This document shows positions 1 through 8,541 of a DNA stretch of 45,019 nt, in pieces. Under the pieces are notes generated by a model. It did not search any database, was not told the DNA's origin, and saw only the letters and a list, made by a program, of their open reading frames with translations. The first letter of the stretch is position 1. Each line of letters starts with the position of its first letter. Both the position numbers and the translations under genes were made by a program. This DNA comes from Bacteroidota bacterium (GTDB taxonomy: Bacteria; Bacteroidota; Bacteroidia; B-17B0; Aurantibacillaceae), in assembly GCA_013298715.1 (NCBI GenBank), contig JAAFIQ010000024.1, positions 1-45,019 on the forward strand. The letters run 5' to 3'.

Positions 1-1
1 A

Positions 2-109
2 AAAACGAATGATAAGCTCACTCTCAAAATTGCACTGATTAAAAAAAGAAGGAAGTGGTTTGATTCACTTTGGGATTATCCTATAGATTTATCAATGAAA
101 TATTCCTAA
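2..109 (+). CDS. C-terminal fragment of an unknown protein (5' end outside window)
   Basis: An open frame enters from the left edge and stops at TAA 107-109, giving a 35-residue tail ending in KYS. It is rich in lysine and tryptophan (KKRRKWFDSLWDYP) and could be the end of a real gene. The piece is too short to assign to a family, and chance openness over 35 codons in AT-rich DNA is possible. Confidence 0.3.
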   Translation, partial: KTNDKLTLKIALIKKRRKWFDSLWDYPIDLSMKYS

Positions 110-277
110 TGAGTAATCTGGGTTAAAGCCTCATGCAATTTATTTAGTACTTCTTCGTTACAAAATTATAGAAATTAGTAGGCAGATTTGTAAACCACTC
201 CCTTGTTCTCATCTGAACAGATGCATTGAATTTTCAAGTTTCGATAATTCTATTGAACAACTAACAATCCCAAAATC

Positions 278-478
278 ATGAAAACATTTTTCGCACTACT
301 TATTTTATTTTTCATCACTTCTTGTAGTAAAAACAAACCTAGTTGCTATAGTCGTTCACTTGAAAGAAACGCTACTAAAAGCCCTTGTCTTTCTGATTGT
401 CCTGGAGTTATTGGATGCGATGGTAAATTTTATTGCAATGAATGTGATGCGAATAGTCACGGCATTAAAATAAGATAA
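278..478 (+). CDS. small Kazal-like Cys-rich lipoprotein
   Basis: This 66-residue protein starts with a lipoprotein signal: Lys2, a hydrophobic run and the lipobox ITSC, with Cys16 as the predicted lipidated residue. The mature part carries six more cysteines (23, 37, 41, 47, 53, 56). The segment GCDGKFYCNECDANSHGI resembles the core of Kazal-type modules (C-DG-x-x-Y-x-N-x-C-x-A-x-x-x-G). Kazal domains usually inhibit serine proteases. Bacterial lipoproteins with this motif are known, but their role is mostly untested, so inhibition is inference. It stands alone, and the region upstream (110-277) contains no other gene. A disulfide-bonded, surface- or periplasm-facing protein is the safest reading. 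Confidence 0.7.
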   Translation: MKTFFALLILFFITSCSKNKPSCYSRSLERNATKSPCLSDCPGVIGCDGKFYCNECDANSHGIKIR

Positions 479-582
479 TTCTAAGGCGCTTAACATCCCA
501 TTCCAATACTTTTTATTATACGCAAAAAAAACATTATACTTTTTTGAATTAGTAAAATATATTGAGAATATCAAGAGAGCCA

Positions 583-1344
583 TCACTTCTTCTTAATCTC
601 AGCCAACTCCACTTTCATGCCTTTAAGCATATTCATAATACTGCTTAAATTTAACTCGTCTTGGCTGTATTGACCCATGTTTATGCAGCAGGTGTATTCC
701 CATAATTCTAAAACATCTTCGGTTTTTACTTTATAGGGTTGGTATACTTTGTTATCGCTATGCAATTCAAATTCTTTGCGCGTGGCATTCATAATGCGCT
801 TGTAAGATAGGCCATCGTCCTTTGTAACAACCACATAAGTTCTACCCAATTTTACATCATCAAATTTTTCTAAATACTTTCCTACAACAAACGAGCCTTC
901 TTTTATTGGCGGCATACTATCTCCTTTGATAGGAAAAGCACGGTGCTTGCCAGTTGGTAAAAACGGCAATTGCATTTTTGGTAAGCGCTCTATGTAATCA
1001 GGATCTGAATAGCCGCGTAAATAACCTGCTTGTGCCTTTACAGGAATAAGTTCTACCATATCGTTACCCTCGCTATCTAATAAAATAGGAAACAAAATAC
1101 GGTTTTTTCCAACCTTCATTAAACCATCTAAATTGGTTTTCTTTAAATCGCCACGCACAAGCGCATCAATAGCTACATGAAAATATTCTGATAAACGGAT
1201 TAATAAATCAATTGGTGGTTCATTACGCGCTTCTTCGTAGCCCCCAATGCGCGAGCGAGTTACACTTAATTCATCTGCTAATTGTTCCTGCGATAAGCCA
1301 CGTAATTGGCGTAAAAAACGGATGTTTGACGAAATTTTATTCAT
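583..1344 (-). CDS. XRE-family transcriptional regulator with S24/LexA-like C-terminal domain
   Basis: A 253-residue cytoplasmic DNA-binding protein. Residues about 7-60 form a Cro/cI-type helix-turn-helix (LSQEQLADELSVTRSRIGGYE). Residues about 100-215 are an S24/LexA-type domain with a probable catalytic Ser143 (in GDSM) and Lys182 (in LSYKR). The Ala106-Gly107 pair lies about 36 residues before the Ser, as in the self-cleavage site of LexA-type repressors. In that family RecA or peptide signals trigger autocleavage and derepression; whether this protein cleaves is inferred from the residues only. The last 35 residues are charged and helical. No phage genes lie nearby, so it looks like a resident regulator. 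The start ATG is followed immediately by the HTH domain. Confidence 0.92.
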   Translation of the reverse strand: MNKISSNIRFLRQLRGLSQEQLADELSVTRSRIGGYEEARNEPPIDLLIRLSEYFHVAIDALVRGDLKKTNLDGLMKVGKNRILFPILLDSEGNDMVELIPVKAQAGYLRGYSDPDYIERLPKMQLPFLPTGKHRAFPIKGDSMPPIKEGSFVVGKYLEKFDDVKLGRTYVVVTKDDGLSYKRIMNATRKEFELHSDNKVYQPYKVKTEDVLELWEYTCCINMGQYSQDELNLSSIMNMLKGMKVELAEIKKK

Positions 1345-1429
1345 AATTTTAAATGCTACAATTTATAGATTAAAATTACTACTTTTTATAGTTACTTACA
1401 AATTTTTACTGCAATTTTTTTGTTAATTT

Positions 1430-2248
1430 TTATCTTTTGGCAATAAAATTATTATTCTTTAATTCTACTCGGTTATAAAGCATGGGTAAATTGTTATTTA
1501 AATCAATAAGCTGTGCGCCTGCATTCTCAATAATACATTGGCCCGCAGCGGTATCCCACTCCATGGTGGTTCCAAAACGGGGGTATTCGTGCGCCAAACC
1601 TTCTGCTATTAAACATAGCTTAATGCTGCTACCCACATTAATGGTAGTAATAGTATTATAGCGGTTTTTTAACTCTTCAAGATGCGCATACAACTCCGTG
1701 CTTAAATGCGAACGGCTGGCAACCACAGTATATTCTTGTGGCAAATTACCTATTGGCAGTTTTAAAGATGCACTTTGTAGCGCGTCAAAATCTGAAATCT
1801 TATTCGTATTTATTAATTCAATTACTTTGTGATTGTTGATTTTAAAACTACCTAAACTATTAGAGGCATAATACAGCATTTGTGTAACGGGGGCATAAAT
1901 TACGCCAATGCTTGGTTTATTATTTTCTATCAACGCAATATTTACAGTAAATTCCCCATTGCGTTTTACAAATTCCTTTGTGCCATCTAGTGGATCTGCT
2001 ATCCACATCTGTTTCCAATTTTTTCGTAATTCGTAACTAAAGTGCTCCCCCTCTTCACTGAGAACTGGTATTTCTAAATCAGCTAAATAAGAAATAATGT
2101 AATCACTTGCGGCCTTATCGGCTTTAGTTACAGGCGTTTCGTCAGGCTTTATCTCAACTTCAAAATGCGTATTATATACGTTTAGTATTTCGTTTCCGGC
2201 GCCAATAGCTGCTTGTATGGCTTTGTGTAGTAATTTAATTTCTTGCAT
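1430..2248 (-). CDS. cysQ: 3'(2'),5'-bisphosphate nucleotidase CysQ
   Basis: A 272-residue inositol-monophosphatase-superfamily enzyme. It is expected to hydrolyse 3'-phosphoadenosine 5'-phosphate (PAP) to AMP and phosphate, removing a by-product of sulfate assimilation and sulfotransfer. Metal-binding motifs are in place: Glu65-Glu66 in LSEEGEHF, the signature WIADPLDGTKEF (Asp85, Asp88), and the C-terminal WDTAAGQ motif. Length and motif order match CysQ rather than true inositol monophosphatases, though the two activities are not cleanly separable by sequence. It is the last gene of a three-gene minus-strand operon. Its start overlaps the end of the alpha/beta hydrolase gene by 14 nt, which suggests coupled translation. 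The rhodanese upstream also fits sulfur metabolism. Confidence 0.92.
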   Translation of the reverse strand: MQEIKLLHKAIQAAIGAGNEILNVYNTHFEVEIKPDETPVTKADKAASDYIISYLADLEIPVLSEEGEHFSYELRKNWKQMWIADPLDGTKEFVKRNGEFTVNIALIENNKPSIGVIYAPVTQMLYYASNSLGSFKINNHKVIELINTNKISDFDALQSASLKLPIGNLPQEYTVVASRSHLSTELYAHLEELKNRYNTITTINVGSSIKLCLIAEGLAHEYPRFGTTMEWDTAAGQCIIENAGAQLIDLNNNLPMLYNRVELKNNNFIAKR

Positions 2249-2885
2249 TTAAAATGTTTGAAAGTATGTTGTTTATTTCATCGGCCCGTGTAATTATCAT
2301 GGCATGCGAGCCACCTTCAATTACATAATTTGGATTAATTTTTTTTATTGCCATTAATTTATCACCCGAACCATGTATTTGAATAACAGTTTCTTTTGTT
2401 TGAATTCGGGTCCAGTTTACAATTAAGTGTATGCACTGTTTAAAATAGTTCTTGTTCATGCTACACATCATTTTATGAAACAAATCGCTGTAATAATCAT
2501 TATACCCTAACAATGTGCGTTTTAAAACGCCTGCACGGGTGTATAAAAAATTATTAACTAATAAATATGCAGGAAAATATTTTAGCACTTTTAAAAGCAA
2601 AGGAAATTGCAGTTTAGTTTTGCAAGTAGAAATTAAAATAACTTCTTTGGTTTTTATGTGGTTGCTTAGCTCCGAACAGAGCATTCCTCCAAACGAGACA
2701 CCCATAAGTATTACAGGCTTGTTAGTATTTATTTGGTGAAGAAAAAGTTTTGCGTATTCCTCTAAACTTTTTACATTTTTTGTTTCGGGCCAAGTAAGTA
2801 CTTTTAATTGGTAACCATTTATTTTAATATTTTGAAACAACTCAGCAGTACAACCCAAGCCTGGTATGGTATATATAATCGCCAC
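2235..2885 (-). CDS. alpha/beta-fold hydrolase
   Basis: A 216-residue soluble hydrolase without a signal peptide. The nucleophile elbow GVSFGG places Ser64 as nucleophile. Asp175 (HGSGDKL) and His194 (GGSHAM) complete a plausible triad. Tyr-Thr-Ile-Pro-Gly-Leu-Gly near the N-terminus would form the oxyanion region. The substrate is unknown. The start codon is GTG at 2885-2883, sharing one base with the TAG of the rhodanese gene (TAGTG), an arrangement typical of translational coupling. The 3' end overlaps cysQ by 14 nt. Membership in the operon is well supported; a link to sulfur metabolism is only contextual. Confidence 0.85.
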   Translation of the reverse strand: MAIIYTIPGLGCTAELFQNIKINGYQLKVLTWPETKNVKSLEEYAKLFLHQINTNKPVILMGVSFGGMLCSELSNHIKTKEVILISTCKTKLQFPLLLKVLKYFPAYLLVNNFLYTRAGVLKRTLLGYNDYYSDLFHKMMCSMNKNYFKQCIHLIVNWTRIQTKETVIQIHGSGDKLMAIKKINPNYVIEGGSHAMIITRADEINNILSNILNARN

Positions 2886-3271
2886 TACTTTTTGTATTCT
2901 ACCTCAAATCCCTTTTTTTTCCAATCATCAAAACCTTTTTCAAGATTCACTACATTCTTAAATCCGTTTGCGACCATCAATTCCGAACACTCGCCACTGC
3001 GCCCACCACCTGCACAATACACGTAATACGTTTTTGATTTATCTAATTTTTTAATAACCTCTTCGCTTAATTTATCAAACCAATTAATTTCTACAGCCTT
3101 TGCAATTTTTCCTTTTTTAGTAATTTCTTCAGGCGTTCTTAAATCAATAACAACAACATTTTTTGTTGTTATCCCTTTTTTAAAATCTTCTGAACTTACA
3201 TTTTTGTGCGCATTTTGTGCAACTGAAACAAGCGAAAACAAAATGGTAATAATTGAATAAAATCTTTTCAT
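2885..3271 (-). CDS. exported rhodanese-like domain protein
   Basis: A 128-residue single-domain rhodanese. The ATG at 3271 is preferred over an in-frame start 18 nt upstream because it puts the signal peptide (MKRFYSIITILFSLVSVAQ) at the very N-terminus. The active-site loop is C86-A-G-G-G-R-S, with the catalytic Cys and Arg of sulfurtransferases. The conserved VIDLRTPEE element lies at about 41-49. The family transfers sulfane sulfur from thiosulfate or persulfides to thiol acceptors; here it would act in the periplasm. It is the first gene of the operon with the alpha/beta hydrolase and cysQ, and its stop overlaps the next start by one base. Confidence 0.88.
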   Translation of the reverse strand: MKRFYSIITILFSLVSVAQNAHKNVSSEDFKKGITTKNVVVIDLRTPEEITKKGKIAKAVEINWFDKLSEEVIKKLDKSKTYYVYCAGGGRSGECSELMVANGFKNVVNLEKGFDDWKKKGFEVEYKK

Positions 3272-3322
3272 ACTCAAAGGTACAAACAAAAAAACTTTTA
3301 ATATTAAGAAGTAATTAAAATT

Positions 3323-6300
3323 TTACTTCATCAACGTTACATGCCCCATTTTATTATGAATAGTGCCCTCCATATCTTTGTAACGTATTTTGTATACATA
3401 CACTTCTTGTTTTAATGCATCTTCGCCACCATTATTTTTACTGCCATCCCAGCCTACTGTATAATCTTTAGTAGAGAATAGTTGCTCCCCCCATCTATCA
3501 AAAATTTCTAAGCTGTATGTTTTTAAATCTAAGCCATAAGGTGAAAATATTGGGATAAATACATCATTTAATCCATCAAAATTTGGCGTAAAACTGCTTG
3601 GTATATAAACACCAAACTCATTTTTAACAGTAACTAATTTTGTTGCTACACTTTTGCAGCCATGAAAATTTGTTGCCGTTAAAGTAATATTATAATCACC
3701 TGCTTGTGGGAAAATTATTTTAGGATGAACTTCATTCGTCGAATAAAGTTTGTCCATTTTCCATAAATAGGTATTATTTCCTAACAATGTGGTTTGGTTT
3801 ATAAAATTTGCTTCTGGGTTAATTGTAGATAACTCGTCTGGATCAACCAAAAAGCTAGCTGCCGGAACTTCATAAACATTAATTGGTGTGGCAACAGTAG
3901 TATTGGTTCTACAACCAATTTCATCGGCATAACTAAAAATAACGGTATAAGTTCCAGGAGAGTTAAATGTATGTGTCACTAATAAACCTTCTTCAATAGC
4001 GCTTCCATCACCAAAATTCCAAGCACCTTGGCCAGTATTTGTACTAGGTGTATTAAACGTAACTTCAACTGGTGAGCAACCTTTAATAATATTTGCAATA
4101 GCTTCTACGTTCGGCACATCATTCACTGTAATGCGCATGTAACTTGTATCAGGACATAAACTAAACGTTGGATTAGAACCTGTGGTGTATAAAAATAAAT
4201 TATTGCTTCCTATGTTCGCTAATGAAGGCGTAAATACACTCGAACCCGAACCACCGCTTAACGATGTCCACACACCACCAGGGTTTTGTGCCGATGCATT
4301 TAAACTAACCGGCGAATCGTTTTTACAAAACGGCCCTGCCAATTTTTTCAAATCAGCAGACACATATTTTTCTATCATAATTGTTTGAGAGGTTATAGCA
4401 GAGCACGGACCAGAACTTACACTATAACTAATTACATTTACTCCTATATTTGCTTGCGCAGGACTAAATACTCCGGTTAAAATATCAAATCCGGGACTAG
4501 CAAAAGAATTAAATGTTCCACCCAAAGGTGATACCTGAATTTGAATTGGTGGAGCTGTATTACAAAATGGTCCAACTTGTGTTACCGCAGGATTAGCTAA
4601 ACTGAAAACGTTTACAGCCAAAGATGCTGATGCAGGACATAACCCAATTGGGCTTGAGTTGGTGGAGTAAGTTAAAACAATACTGCCAACACCTGAAGTT
4701 GAAGGATTAAAGTTAGTATTTGTAACTCCAGGTCCGCTCCAAGTTCCTAACTGATTTGTTGTGATAGGGAACAAACTTGCTGGCGCATTCGTATTACATT
4801 GGTCAACAATTGAACCTGTAATTACCGCAGGCACGTATGCTTCTAAGGTTATAGTTCTAGTTTGCTGCACCAAACAGGTTGGTGTACCAACAATGTATGT
4901 TACCATATTAGGCCCAATTATACCACTTGCTGGTAAAAATAATCCAGGTGTAACAGTGCTTAGGTAAGGTGTAGGAACCCATTGGCCACCTGTTGGTGTA
5001 ACTGATAATTGTACAGGAGCGTTATTATTGCAAAAAGGCCCTACTTGAGTAATGGTTGGTGGTGTAGGATTTAGTACATTAGCAGTTATTGTTTTACTAT
5101 CAGGGCAAACCGTGGCGTTAGGTGTAGATACTGTGCTATAAACTAAGTTGTAATTGCCACTTGGTAAATTGGCTCCTGGGTTGAAACTGTAAGTTCCAAT
5201 TACGTTAGGCCCTGTCCAAACACCTGTAAGTGTACTCTGCACTATATTCATTAAGCTAAACGGGTTATTGCTATAACACAGATTTGGAACGGTGCCTGTT
5301 ATAGTAGCCGAATTAAATTGAGAAACCTGATAAGTGGCTGTACTTTGGGCTGAACAAGTTCCAACCATAACTGCGTAAGAAAAAGTATTAACACCAATTG
5401 TTGCAAGCGAAGGGCTGATTATTCCAGTAGTATTAATAGGATTTGCAAATGAGGCAGATGTAAATGTTCCGCCAGTAGGAGTAACCAAAATTTGAGTAGG
5501 AACACCATTATTACATAAAGGATTAATTGGTGTAATAGTTGGTGCTGCTGGATTAACAACCATTAAGCTAAATGTAGTGTTATTAGGGCAAAAAGCCGCA
5601 GTTGAAGTTGCAATGACAGAATAATTTAAAATACTTGTATTACCTACCGAGGTAGTTGGGGTTATAATTGTGGTATTTGAATTTGTTGGGGCTAAAAATG
5701 TCGCTGGTGTCCAAGTATAAGAAAAAGAAGTAGGATTTGGGCTACCACAGTTGCCAAACCTGGTATTTGGGCGGTTGGCAGAGGTTCCTGATATTAAAGT
5801 TGTTCCGCACGAACTTACAAACTGACTGGTAGAAAAACGCCAAACACATGAAGTAAAGGCAGTAGTTGTGAAAGGGCAAGAAGCATTTGCAGTCCAAGCC
5901 GTTCCATTAAAACAAATATCAACCAACAGATTGGATACGCCATCCCAATAGTAGGACGTACTAAAGTTATGAGTGTTCCATCCATTTACTGGTGTAAGAT
6001 TAGGTGCAACAAAAACGGTTGAAAGCCCTGTCATATCAAAAGCGGTGGCACTTGTTGCATTAGTACATTTCATGCGTATAGTGTAATTTGGAAAAGAACC
6101 GCAACCGTTTAAATTGGTAACGTTAAAGCCAATACTGGTTATGTTTCCTGGCGTAACTCCCATTGCTGTTAGCTCAGCGGCAGTATATAAGTATTGAGAG
6201 TGGCAATCGTTCCACCACTTTGCGTAAGGCGAAGGGTAAGCAAATGAAGCGTTGGTACCTAAACCGTTACCTAAGGTATGTTGTGTGGGATTATTACATG

Positions 6301-7180
6301 GAGGAGCAACACCAATTGTAGAACAAGGGGTGCCAGTTAAATTAGATTGAAATGCAACAGAAGCTGTAATGGAGCTTCCGCTACATACAGTATTATTAGG
6401 CACGGCCACAGAAAAATTAGGCGTGCTACCAACGTTAACAGCCACCGTTTGTGTGCCAGTGCAACCAGCCGTAGATCCACTTAATGTATAGGTTGTGCTT
6501 ACAGTTGGAGTAACAGTTATTGAACTTGTTTGCTGACCGCCTGGCGCCCAAGTATAAGTTGTTGCACCTCCACCTAAAATTGCAACACTTGCACCCGCGC
6601 AAATTGCCGAAGGACTTGCTGCTGCGGTGATAGTTGGCGTTGGGCAACAATTATAGTACATAAAAATTCTGCCAATACTTCCTACAGATTCTGACCAAAT
6701 TGGAAAAGTAGGGGCTGCAATACCATTAATGCAATTTTGTGTTCCGCTACGTATAAGGGTTGTAGGAAGTCCGTTGATATTCGTAACAAAGTTAGCTCCA
6801 TCGTAACTATTTGCGCAACTAGGACCTCTTGAACCATAAATTCCAATCACATCACCAGGATTAATTGCCACATTACATGCAACCGTGGTGTTTGCTGCCA
6901 CATTCGTTACAGAAAATAAGGTTGTATAGGCTGTTGTTGTACCCGGAAATGCTGGAGGAGCGCCAGTGTTAAATCTTACCACCCAAATAGACTGCAATGT
7001 GCCAACGCTTGCATCTTGAGGAATATGCAAAGCGCACATATTAAATGCAGTAGGCGAAGTAAAATGATATCCCCGAGTCCAAAACGTAAATTGACTTGTG
7101 TGAGGACCAATTGGCATTTGTGTTTGTGCATGAATACCAATGAAAACGGACAGAAAAAGTATAGAAAATAGTTTTTTCAT
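3323..7180 (-). CDS. giant secreted PKD-type protein with T9SS type B sorting domain
   Basis: A 1285-residue secreted protein. It has an N-terminal signal peptide ending in IHAQ, a domain of about 150 residues, then many Thr/Ser/Pro/Gly-rich Ig-like modules with recurring FCNN-APIQ-type Cys motifs. A PKD-like module (AWNFGDG, HTFNSPGTYTV) lies near 1040-1100. The last 90 or so residues match the gliding-motility-associated C-terminal domain: YIPSSFTPNFDGLNDVF, then EIFDRWGEQLF and a terminal GHVTLMK. That domain directs export by the type IX secretion system and anchoring through PorV/SprF-type partners. A surface adhesin or matrix role is likely by family but not shown. It lies 2 nt after the small exported protein 7183-7527, so the two are probably co-transcribed. 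Confidence 0.9.
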   Translation of the reverse strand: MKKLFSILFLSVFIGIHAQTQMPIGPHTSQFTFWTRGYHFTSPTAFNMCALHIPQDASVGTLQSIWVVRFNTGAPPAFPGTTTAYTTLFSVTNVAANTTVACNVAINPGDVIGIYGSRGPSCANSYDGANFVTNINGLPTTLIRSGTQNCINGIAAPTFPIWSESVGSIGRIFMYYNCCPTPTITAAASPSAICAGASVAILGGGATTYTWAPGGQQTSSITVTPTVSTTYTLSGSTAGCTGTQTVAVNVGSTPNFSVAVPNNTVCSGSSITASVAFQSNLTGTPCSTIGVAPPCNNPTQHTLGNGLGTNASFAYPSPYAKWWNDCHSQYLYTAAELTAMGVTPGNITSIGFNVTNLNGCGSFPNYTIRMKCTNATSATAFDMTGLSTVFVAPNLTPVNGWNTHNFSTSYYWDGVSNLLVDICFNGTAWTANASCPFTTTAFTSCVWRFSTSQFVSSCGTTLISGTSANRPNTRFGNCGSPNPTSFSYTWTPATFLAPTNSNTTIITPTTSVGNTSILNYSVIATSTAAFCPNNTTFSLMVVNPAAPTITPINPLCNNGVPTQILVTPTGGTFTSASFANPINTTGIISPSLATIGVNTFSYAVMVGTCSAQSTATYQVSQFNSATITGTVPNLCYSNNPFSLMNIVQSTLTGVWTGPNVIGTYSFNPGANLPSGNYNLVYSTVSTPNATVCPDSKTITANVLNPTPPTITQVGPFCNNNAPVQLSVTPTGGQWVPTPYLSTVTPGLFLPASGIIGPNMVTYIVGTPTCLVQQTRTITLEAYVPAVITGSIVDQCNTNAPASLFPITTNQLGTWSGPGVTNTNFNPSTSGVGSIVLTYSTNSSPIGLCPASASLAVNVFSLANPAVTQVGPFCNTAPPIQIQVSPLGGTFNSFASPGFDILTGVFSPAQANIGVNVISYSVSSGPCSAITSQTIMIEKYVSADLKKLAGPFCKNDSPVSLNASAQNPGGVWTSLSGGSGSSVFTPSLANIGSNNLFLYTTGSNPTFSLCPDTSYMRITVNDVPNVEAIANIIKGCSPVEVTFNTPSTNTGQGAWNFGDGSAIEEGLLVTHTFNSPGTYTVIFSYADEIGCRTNTTVATPINVYEVPAASFLVDPDELSTINPEANFINQTTLLGNNTYLWKMDKLYSTNEVHPKIIFPQAGDYNITLTATNFHGCKSVATKLVTVKNEFGVYIPSSFTPNFDGLNDVFIPIFSPYGLDLKTYSLEIFDRWGEQLFSTKDYTVGWDGSKNNGGEDALKQEVYVYKIRYKDMEGTIHNKMGHVTLMK

Positions 7181-7182
7181 TT

Positions 7183-7527
7183 TTATCGTGTAAAAGGTGT
7201 AACAATTTGAGAATCGTTTTTATAGGCTTCAATTATTTGATTTGGATGTGCATCCATCCATTTTTTAATTAAGTCGAAGTCTTGTGCAGTAAGTGTTGTA
7301 GAACTTAGCTTTGGAAAATCGTTTGACTTTACAAGCGAAAGAGCTGGATTGTTGCTTAAAGAAGGGTTAACCGCTTCATGTGATAAAAGCGAAAATACTT
7401 TATCGTAATTATAAGTAAACCCTGATTGAGCATCGCTTGGTAAATTCTGTTTTTTAGATGTTTGTGCGTTTACACTAAAAATACCTAAACAAAAGGTAAA
7501 AATAATTGATAAGCCAGTTTTTTTCAT
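7183..7527 (-). CDS. small exported protein of unknown function
   Basis: A 114-residue protein with a clear signal peptide (Lys2-Lys3, a hydrophobic core, cleavage after VNAQ). The mature part is about 93 residues, polar, without cysteines or membrane segments. It ends in a helical segment (AQDFDLIKKWMDAHPNQIIEAYK). No family recognised. Its stop lies 2 nt before the start of the 1285-residue T9SS cargo protein, so the two form a transcriptional unit. It may be an accessory of that protein, which is inference from position only. Confidence 0.72.
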   Translation of the reverse strand: MKKTGLSIIFTFCLGIFSVNAQTSKKQNLPSDAQSGFTYNYDKVFSLLSHEAVNPSLSNNPALSLVKSNDFPKLSSTTLTAQDFDLIKKWMDAHPNQIIEAYKNDSQIVTPFTR

Positions 7528-7776
7528 TGCTTTAATTTATTATAAAGTTATGAAAACCGTTACTAAATTGTTAATTCTTCACTCATTTATAAGTTCACTT
7601 CACTAACTACGACCTTGGGTTTAACTTAATGTTAAAAATTTTAACCGTTTTAGAGTGATTTAATAAGTGATTTTTAAGGCTTATCTCTAATTTTTTTATT
7701 AGCTGAAACTAAGCTGGTTTAATTTTTTAGATAATTTGATTTGATAAAATTAGAAAGATGAAAACTGAAAAATTAC

Positions 7777-8001
7777 TTATCGCTTTTCATCGTTGGCTTC
7801 TAACTCTTTTCTGTTTTTAATTTGTTTTTTTCTTAACAAATAAAGTACCGCTGATAAAATAAAAAATCCAAAAAAGTAAACCGCGCTATCATTATCTTTA
7901 ATAATTAAAAAATACACGGTGCCTCCAATCCCAATAAAAACGCCAACTAACCACATGCGCATCATTATGGTAAATAATTTTATTTGATCACTTGAGTTCA
8001 T
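7777..8001 (-). CDS. small membrane protein with two predicted helices
   Basis: A 74-residue protein with two hydrophobic segments, about 15-34 (MWLVGVFIGIGGTVYFLII) and 41-56 (VYFFGFFILSAVLYLL). A basic, charged tail follows (RKKQIKNRKELEANDEKR), probably cytoplasmic. It overlaps the 3' end of lptC by 14 nt and is the last gene of the coaX / barrel / lptC operon. Its position suggests envelope biogenesis, but no function can be read from the sequence. Confidence 0.7.
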   Translation of the reverse strand: MNSSDQIKLFTIMMRMWLVGVFIGIGGTVYFLIIKDNDSAVYFFGFFILSAVLYLLRKKQIKNRKELEANDEKR

Positions 8002-8539
8002 TGTTCTTAATATTTATTATTCCTGTAATATCTCTCATTTCGTATTTTGTAAAATCTTGATTACTTATCAATCCTTTTCCGCTAATAATTTGGCTAGCTG
8101 TTGTAATTTTTACTTGCGCATCTGTATAAATTTGTTTGTGTGCTTCGTCCCAAACTATGCGTTCTGTCTCTAATTTTTCACCTTTCACATTCACTACTTC
8201 AACAGCATATTTTGCTTCCATGCGTTTACTATTGGTATACCTAATCCCATAATTTGCTTTTATACTCGATGAAATTTTTTCCTCATCATCAAACAACGTA
8301 ATGTAAAAACCTTTTGGTAAAATGGTAAAAGGCTCTTTTACGTTTTCAGTAAAAATAAGCATTCTATTGGCTTTTAAAGTTGCTTTTAATTGTGCGCTAT
8401 CGGTATAAATTACTGTTACACTATCACCTATTTGCGAAGCACTTAATTTATTTTTTGGCAGCGCCATTACATCTTTTAAATCGTTGCTACAAGAAGTGGC
8501 AAGATTAAGTAAGCATACTATAAAAAGTAATCGCAACAA
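7988..8539 (-). CDS. lptC: LptC-like LPS export lipoprotein
   Basis: A 183-residue lipoprotein-type LptC, the bitopic component that links the inner-membrane LptBFG transporter to the periplasmic LPS bridge. The N-terminus is hydrophobic and ends in a lipobox LATSC, as is usual in Bacteroidota LptC. The rest is beta-rich, with the family pattern YTDSAQLKATLKA, MEAKYAVEVVNVKGEKLETERIVWD and SGKGLISNQDFTKYEM. The start is TTG at 8539, 2 nt after the stop of the barrel gene; no ATG lies upstream of the signal segment in this frame. Gene order coaX, outer-membrane protein, lptC is common in the phylum and supports the call. Confidence 0.87.
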   Translation of the reverse strand: MLRLLFIVCLLNLATSCSNDLKDVMALPKNKLSASQIGDSVTVIYTDSAQLKATLKANRMLIFTENVKEPFTILPKGFYITLFDDEEKISSSIKANYGIRYTNSKRMEAKYAVEVVNVKGEKLETERIVWDEAHKQIYTDAQVKITTASQIISGKGLISNQDFTKYEMRDITGIINIKNNELK

Positions 8540-8541
8540 AA

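Noticed and set aside
583-1344. Prophage marker (cI-like repressor)
   Set aside because: No integrase, structural or lysis genes lie nearby; such XRE-S24 proteins also occur as chromosomal regulators.
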